From contig JARRJC010000006.1 in NCBI GenBank assembly GCA_037379885.1, forward strand, positions 1 through 64,000: 64,000 bases of DNA. Reading direction: 5' to 3'. Positions within the stretch are counted from its first letter, which is position 1. Each line of letters opens with the position of its first letter. Source of the stretch: Limibacillus sp. GTDB taxonomy: Bacteria > Pseudomonadota > Alphaproteobacteria > Kiloniellales > CECT-8803. The position numbers and the translations under genes are program-made. The notes beneath the pieces were generated by a model. It was not told the DNA's origin and ran no database searches. It worked only from the letters and a program-made list of their open reading frames with translations. Of this stretch, positions 60,287 through 64,000 are shown one piece after another.

Positions 60287-61264
60287 ATGGCGGGCGAGTT
60301 CGAAACCATCGACCGCCTTTTCGCGCCGCTGACCGGCGGGCGCCCCGGCAGCTTCGGGCTGAAGAACGACGCCGCCACCCTGGGCCTTGAGCCTGGGGAG
60401 GAGGCCGTCCTGACCCTCGACACCATGACCGAGGGCGTCCACTTCCTGGCCAGCGATCCTCCCGATCTGGTGGCGCGCAAGCTGCTGCGCGTCAATCTTT
60501 CCGATCTGGCGGCCATGGGCGCGCGCCCGCTCGGCTATCTCTTGAGCCTCGCCCGCCCGAAATCGCTGGGCGAGCGCTGGCTGGAGGACTTCGCCGCGGG
60601 GCTGAAGGAAGATCAGGAGACCTACGGCTGCCTGCTCTTCGGGGGCGACAGCACCTCGATAGAGGGGCCCTTATCGCTCTCCCTTACGGCGGTGGGCCGG
60701 GTTCCGGCGGGTCGGGCCCTGACACGGGGCGGCGCGCGGCCGGGCGAGGGCCTCTTCGTCACCGGCACGATCGGGGACGCGGCTTTGGGCCTCAAGGTCC
60801 TGACCGGCGGGGACTTGGGCGCAAGCGAGGCTGAAACCGCCTTCCTCGCCGAGCGCTACCGCTTGCCACAGCCGCGTACGCAGCTTGGCGAAAAGCTGCC
60901 CGGCCTGGCGAGCGCCTGTCTGGATGTTTCGGACGGGCTGGCCGCCGATGCCGGGCACATCGCCGAGGTCTCCGGCGTGGCGCTGGAGATCGAGGTCGAG
61001 AAGGTGCCGCTCTCCGCGCCCGCCCGCCATGCGTTGGAGCGCGATCCCTCCCTGCTGGCAGCGCTGCTCTCCGGCGGCGACGACTACGAACTGCTCTTCA
61101 CCGCGCCGCTGTCCGAGCGGGACAGAGTTGCCGCCTGCGCGCGCGAATGCGGCCTGCCCATCGTCGAGATCGGCCGCGTGCTCGACGCCGCGCCGCGGGT
61201 CACGCTGTTGGACGGGGAGGGCGCCGAAGTGCCCCTGGAGAAGGCGGGCTGGACCCACTACTGA
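60287..61264 (+). CDS. thiL: Thiamine-monophosphate kinase
   Basis: A 325-residue ThiL adding the second phosphate to thiamine monophosphate. The N-terminal FETIDRLFAPLTGGRPG and GLKNDAATLGLEPG include the Mg-binding Asp; HFLASDPPDLVARKLLRVNLSDLAAMGARPLGYLLSLARP and VTGTIGDAALGLKVL are the AIR-synthase-like fold motifs; CLDVSDGLAADAGHIAEVSGV is the signature. Coupled order nusB-thiL is common in alphaproteobacteria. Confidence 0.94.
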   Translation: MAGEFETIDRLFAPLTGGRPGSFGLKNDAATLGLEPGEEAVLTLDTMTEGVHFLASDPPDLVARKLLRVNLSDLAAMGARPLGYLLSLARPKSLGERWLEDFAAGLKEDQETYGCLLFGGDSTSIEGPLSLSLTAVGRVPAGRALTRGGARPGEGLFVTGTIGDAALGLKVLTGGDLGASEAETAFLAERYRLPQPRTQLGEKLPGLASACLDVSDGLAADAGHIAEVSGVALEIEVEKVPLSAPARHALERDPSLLAALLSGGDDYELLFTAPLSERDRVAACARECGLPIVEIGRVLDAAPRVTLLDGEGAEVPLEKAGWTHY

Positions 61265-61333
61265 CCGCGCTTTCCTTCCCAAGCCGCCTTTCGGGCCGCT
61301 AGACTGCCGACCATCAGCAGATTGGGGGTCTTG

Positions 61334-62554
61334 ATGCAGTTCGACGCGGCCTTGGACAGGCCAGATATCATCCGTGACCACATTGCCCGCACCGTCGTGC
61401 CGGGGCCTTACCCGGAAGAGCTCGATGGCGTGCTTTCGCTCGACATGGCCGAGCAGGCCTGGAGCGAGATCACCGCCTGGCCGGAATACGCCCCCACGCC
61501 GCTGCGTCCGCTGCCGGTGCTGGCGGAGGCGCTGGGACTGGGCGGGGTCTTCTATAAGGACGAGGGCGGGCGTCTGGGGCTGGGCAGCTTCAAGGCGTTG
61601 GGCGGCGCCTACGCCGTCCTGCAACTGGCCGCGCGCTTCCTGAAGCCCGAGTTGGGTCCGCCCCCTTCGCTGAAGGCGATCCGGGCGGGTGAGCACGCCG
61701 AAGCGCTGAAGCGACTGACCGTGGTCACCGCCACGGACGGCAACCATGGCCGCTCGGTCGCCTGGGGTGCGAAGATCGCGGGCTGCAACTGCCGCATCTA
61801 CATCCATGCCCATGTCAGCCAGGGCCGTCAGGAGGCCATGGAGGCGCTGGGCGCCGAGGTGATCCGCATCGACGGCGACTACGACGATTCCCTGCGCATC
61901 TGCGCGGAGGAGGCTGAGGCGAATGGCTGGTACGTGGTCTCCGACACCTCCTACGAGGGTTACATGGACCTGCCGCGCTTCGTCATGGCGGGCTACAGCG
62001 TGATGGTGACGGAGGTCCTGGAGAAGATGGGCGACGAGCCGCCCAGTCACGTCTTTATTCAGGCTGGCGTCGGCGGTCTCGCCGCGGCTGTCACGGCCCG
62101 CCTTTGGCAGAAGCTGGGCGACAAGCTGCCGACCATCGTGATCGTCGAGCCAGTCCGTGCCGCCTGCTGCCTGGAGAGTGCGCGCCAGGACAAGCCCATG
62201 GCGGTCGCGATCGAGGAGGAGACCCTGATGGCAGGCCTTTCCTGCGGGGAGGTGTCGCTGCTGGCCTGGGAGGTCCTGAAGCGCGGAGCCGGTCACTTCG
62301 TCACCATCGGGGAGGAGGAGGTGGCCCCGGCCATGCGCCTGCTCGCCAAGCAGGACCTGGGTGCGGGACCCATCGTCGCCGGTGAGTCCGCCGTGCCGGG
62401 CTTGATCGGGCTGCTGGGGGCCGCGCGCCATCCCGATCTGCGCAAGGCCATTGAGCTAACCTCCGACAGCCGCGTGCTGCTGTTCGGCTGCGAAGGCGCC
62501 ACCGACGCCGATATCTATCGCGGCCTGGTCGGCATGGACCCGGGCGATGGTTAG
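61334..62554 (+). CDS. Diaminopropionate ammonia-lyase-like PLP enzyme
   Basis: A 406-residue fold-type II PLP enzyme. PLP Lys is K87 in LGLGSFKALGGAYA; TATDGNHGRSVAWGAKIAGC and IQAGVGGLAAAVTARLW are cofactor loops. The two family-specific stretches (YKDEGGRLGLGSFKALGG; SCGEVSLLAWEVLKRGAGHFVTIGEEE) indicate the YgeX/DpaL branch, which splits 2,3-diaminopropionate to pyruvate and ammonia. ATG 61334, with GGGGGT 5 bases upstream, is preferred over a TTG 12 bases earlier. Its end overlaps the M24 gene by eight bases, giving a three-gene operon. Related enzymes take part in amino-acid or ectoine breakdown; the true substrate is not certain. Confidence 0.85.
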   Translation: MQFDAALDRPDIIRDHIARTVVPGPYPEELDGVLSLDMAEQAWSEITAWPEYAPTPLRPLPVLAEALGLGGVFYKDEGGRLGLGSFKALGGAYAVLQLAARFLKPELGPPPSLKAIRAGEHAEALKRLTVVTATDGNHGRSVAWGAKIAGCNCRIYIHAHVSQGRQEAMEALGAEVIRIDGDYDDSLRICAEEAEANGWYVVSDTSYEGYMDLPRFVMAGYSVMVTEVLEKMGDEPPSHVFIQAGVGGLAAAVTARLWQKLGDKLPTIVIVEPVRAACCLESARQDKPMAVAIEEETLMAGLSCGEVSLLAWEVLKRGAGHFVTIGEEEVAPAMRLLAKQDLGAGPIVAGESAVPGLIGLLGAARHPDLRKAIELTSDSRVLLFGCEGATDADIYRGLVGMDPGDG

Positions 62555-63731
62555 CCAACCCCCACCGCGCGGCTTTCCTGAGACTGAGTTCCAGGCGCGC
62601 TGCGAGGCGGCCCAGGCGAAGATGGCGGAGCAGGGCTTGGGGGCCCTGCTGCTGACCACCGAACCGGAAGTTCGTTACTTCACAGGTTACCTTACACAGT
62701 TCTGGCAAAGCCCTACACGGCCTTGGTTTTTAATAATCCCAAGTTCTGGAAAACCCGTGGCTGTGATCCCGACGATCGGGGCAGAATGCATGGGCCGGAC
62801 CTGGATCGAGGACATCCGCACCTGGGCCTCTCCCAACCCGGCGGACGAGGGGGTATCCCTGCTGGCCGAGGCGCTGAGGGAGCAGCTGGGGACGGGCTGC
62901 ACGGTCGGCCTTCCCATGGGGCCCGAGACCCATCTGCGCATGCCGCTCAACGACTATGAGAAACTGAAGGCCGCGCTGCCGGGGATCCGGTTCGAGGACA
63001 GCGGTTCACTGCTCTCCGCGCTGCGCATGGTCAAGTCGGAGGCGGAGATCGCCAAGATCGCCCATGTCTGCGGTCTCGTTTCCGGCGTGTTCGAGGGGCT
63101 TGCCGAGATCGTCGCCCTTGGCATGACCGAGGCCGAGATCTTCCGCGCCTTCAAGCGCGCCTGTCTTGCGGCGGGTGTCGACGATGTCTCCTATCTGGTA
63201 GGCGGCGCGGGGCGGGGAGGATACGGGGACATCATCTCTCCCCCGTCCGAGCGCGCGGTCGGCGCCGGCGACGTGTTGATCCTCGACACCGGCGCGCTCT
63301 ACGACGGCTACTTCTGCGATTTCGACCGCAACTATGCCTTCGGGCACGCGGATCCGGCGGTTCAGGAGGCCTACCGCGTCACCTATGAGGCAACGGAGGC
63401 GGGGCTGGCCGCCGCGCAGCCGGGCAATAGCTGCCGCGACCTTTTCGAGGCCATGCAGGCCGTCATGGCCAAGGCCGCGCCGCCGGAGTTGGGCGCGGGC
63501 GGAGAAGTCGGGCGCTTCGGCCATGGCCTCGGCATGCAGTTGACCGAGTGGCCCTCCAACACCGCCTGGGACGAAACGGAACTGAAACCCGGTATGGTGA
63601 TGACGCTTGAGCCGGGGTACGCTTTTGCGCCCGGCAAGGTGATGGTGCATGAGGAGAACCTGGTGATCCGCGAAGGCGGCCCGGAACTCCTGAGCCGCCG
63701 CGCGCCGCCGGAACTGCCGATCATCGGCTAG
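62547..63731 (+). CDS. M24-family metallopeptidase
   Basis: A 394-residue pita-bread-fold protein. A creatinase-like N-domain (about 10-150) precedes the catalytic domain with all five metal ligands: D247 (LDTGALYDG), D258 (CDFDR), H326 (GHGLGM), E355 (LEPGY) and E369 (HEENLVI). It therefore could be an active Xaa-Pro dipeptidase or a hydrolase such as ectoine hydrolase. The gene overlaps the ammonia-lyase and precedes an EutA-like racemase, so a role in degrading an unusual amino acid or compatible solute is suggested. An AT-rich segment (about 62660-62765) disrupts the usual codon pattern. Confidence 0.85.
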   Translation: MVSQPPPRGFPETEFQARCEAAQAKMAEQGLGALLLTTEPEVRYFTGYLTQFWQSPTRPWFLIIPSSGKPVAVIPTIGAECMGRTWIEDIRTWASPNPADEGVSLLAEALREQLGTGCTVGLPMGPETHLRMPLNDYEKLKAALPGIRFEDSGSLLSALRMVKSEAEIAKIAHVCGLVSGVFEGLAEIVALGMTEAEIFRAFKRACLAAGVDDVSYLVGGAGRGGYGDIISPPSERAVGAGDVLILDTGALYDGYFCDFDRNYAFGHADPAVQEAYRVTYEATEAGLAAAQPGNSCRDLFEAMQAVMAKAAPPELGAGGEVGRFGHGLGMQLTEWPSNTAWDETELKPGMVMTLEPGYAFAPGKVMVHEENLVIREGGPELLSRRAPPELPIIG

Positions 63732-63761
63732 GCCCCGACAAAAAGGAAGGGAGCCCCCCCG

Positions 63762-64000
63762 TGACGACACAACTGCCTTACAGCCTTCAGGACCCGGCGA
63801 GCGAGCCGGTCAACCTCGGGCTTATCGTGTTGCAGGTGGACGAGACCATCGAGTCCGACTTCCGGCGCCTGATGCCCGCCAAGGGCGTTCGCGTGCTGCA
63901 CAGCCGCATTCCGAGCCCGGACGCCATCACGCCGGAGACCCTGCTGGAGATGGGCAAGGCGCTGCCGCAGTCTGCAAGCCTCTTCCCGCCGCAGGCCTCG
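63762..64000 (+). CDS. Asp/Glu racemase-family protein, EutA-like (3' partial)
   Basis: A GTG start at 63762, 18 bases after a GGAAGGGAG SD, opens 79 codons up to the right edge. The sequence NLGLIVLQVDETIESDFRRLMP, VRVLHSRIPSPDAITPETLLEMGKALPQ is typical of the N-terminal half of EutA/maleate isomerase-like members of the Asp/Glu racemase superfamily. The first catalytic Cys of the family would lie beyond the window. Together with the lyase and the M24 peptidase it resembles the eut genes of ectoine use, but the assignment is tentative. Confidence 0.75.

Overview
The window is a GC-rich, densely packed chromosomal stretch from an alphaproteobacterium, most likely of the Rhodospirillales/Kiloniellales kind. 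The evidence is an ATP12 F1-assembly chaperone (otherwise mostly mitochondrial), the gene order degQ-rarA-...-crcB-rluC-HAD-ATP12, the order glyA-nrdR-ribD-ribE-ribBX-ribH-nusB-thiL, a Bpt-type aminoacyl transferase, a metal-site variant HemB of alphaproteobacterial type, and two TRAP transporters. No rRNA, tRNA, CRISPR, transposase, integrase or phage gene was found. It reads as core genome with metabolic islands.

Layout. 1-7429: end of a Deg protease, rarA, an isochorismatase-fold protein, fluoride channel crcB, rluC-type pseudouridine synthase, HAD phosphatase, AsmA protein and ATP12. 7430-7917: a gene-free gap with a candidate structured RNA. 7918-14347: propionyl-CoA carboxylase (pccB, pccA), a small HEPN-like unknown and parC. 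14374-21615: an NTF2-fold protein and a gamma-glutamyltransferase-like enzyme on the minus strand, then a TakP-like TRAP transporter whose two membrane subunits are both unusually large; the large one carries a coiled-coil tail of about 330 residues. 21612-29429 (minus): bpt, RDD protein, reverse transsulfuration pair, threonine ammonia-lyase and a penicillin acylase-family enzyme. 29503-36570: a complete malonate module (malonyl-CoA synthetase, GntR regulator, TRAP transporter, malonyl-CoA decarboxylase) with a palindromic operator on the divergent promoter. 36571-43110: an ornithine/lysine decarboxylase behind a structured leader, hydrolases, an FNT channel, hemB and metY. 44077-44524: an intergenic region with a well-formed sRNA candidate and a perfect CRP-type site. 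44525-48296: an XRE regulator divergent from a valine-degradation operon. 48297-53747: GFA protein, LdtR-like regulator, LrgA/LrgB, Fe-ADH, methyltransferase and glutaryl-CoA dehydrogenase. 54002-61264: rpiB, glyA, nrdR, riboflavin genes, nusB and thiL. 61334-end: a PLP ammonia-lyase, an M24 peptidase and the start of an EutA-like Asp/Glu racemase.

Metabolic logic. Valine (acyl-CoA dehydrogenase, HIBCH, mmsB) and threonine (ammonia-lyase) carbon converges on propionyl-CoA, handled by PccAB. Malonate is imported, activated and decarboxylated to acetyl-CoA. Glutaryl-CoA dehydrogenase serves lysine/tryptophan breakdown. Sulfur amino acids are made or interconverted by cbs/cgl and metY. The overall picture is a heterotroph living on amino acids and organic acids. 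Nothing looks like a defence island. The least ordinary items are the coiled-coil TRAP permease, the sRNA plus CRP-site intergenic region, the decarboxylase leader and the HEPN-like small protein.
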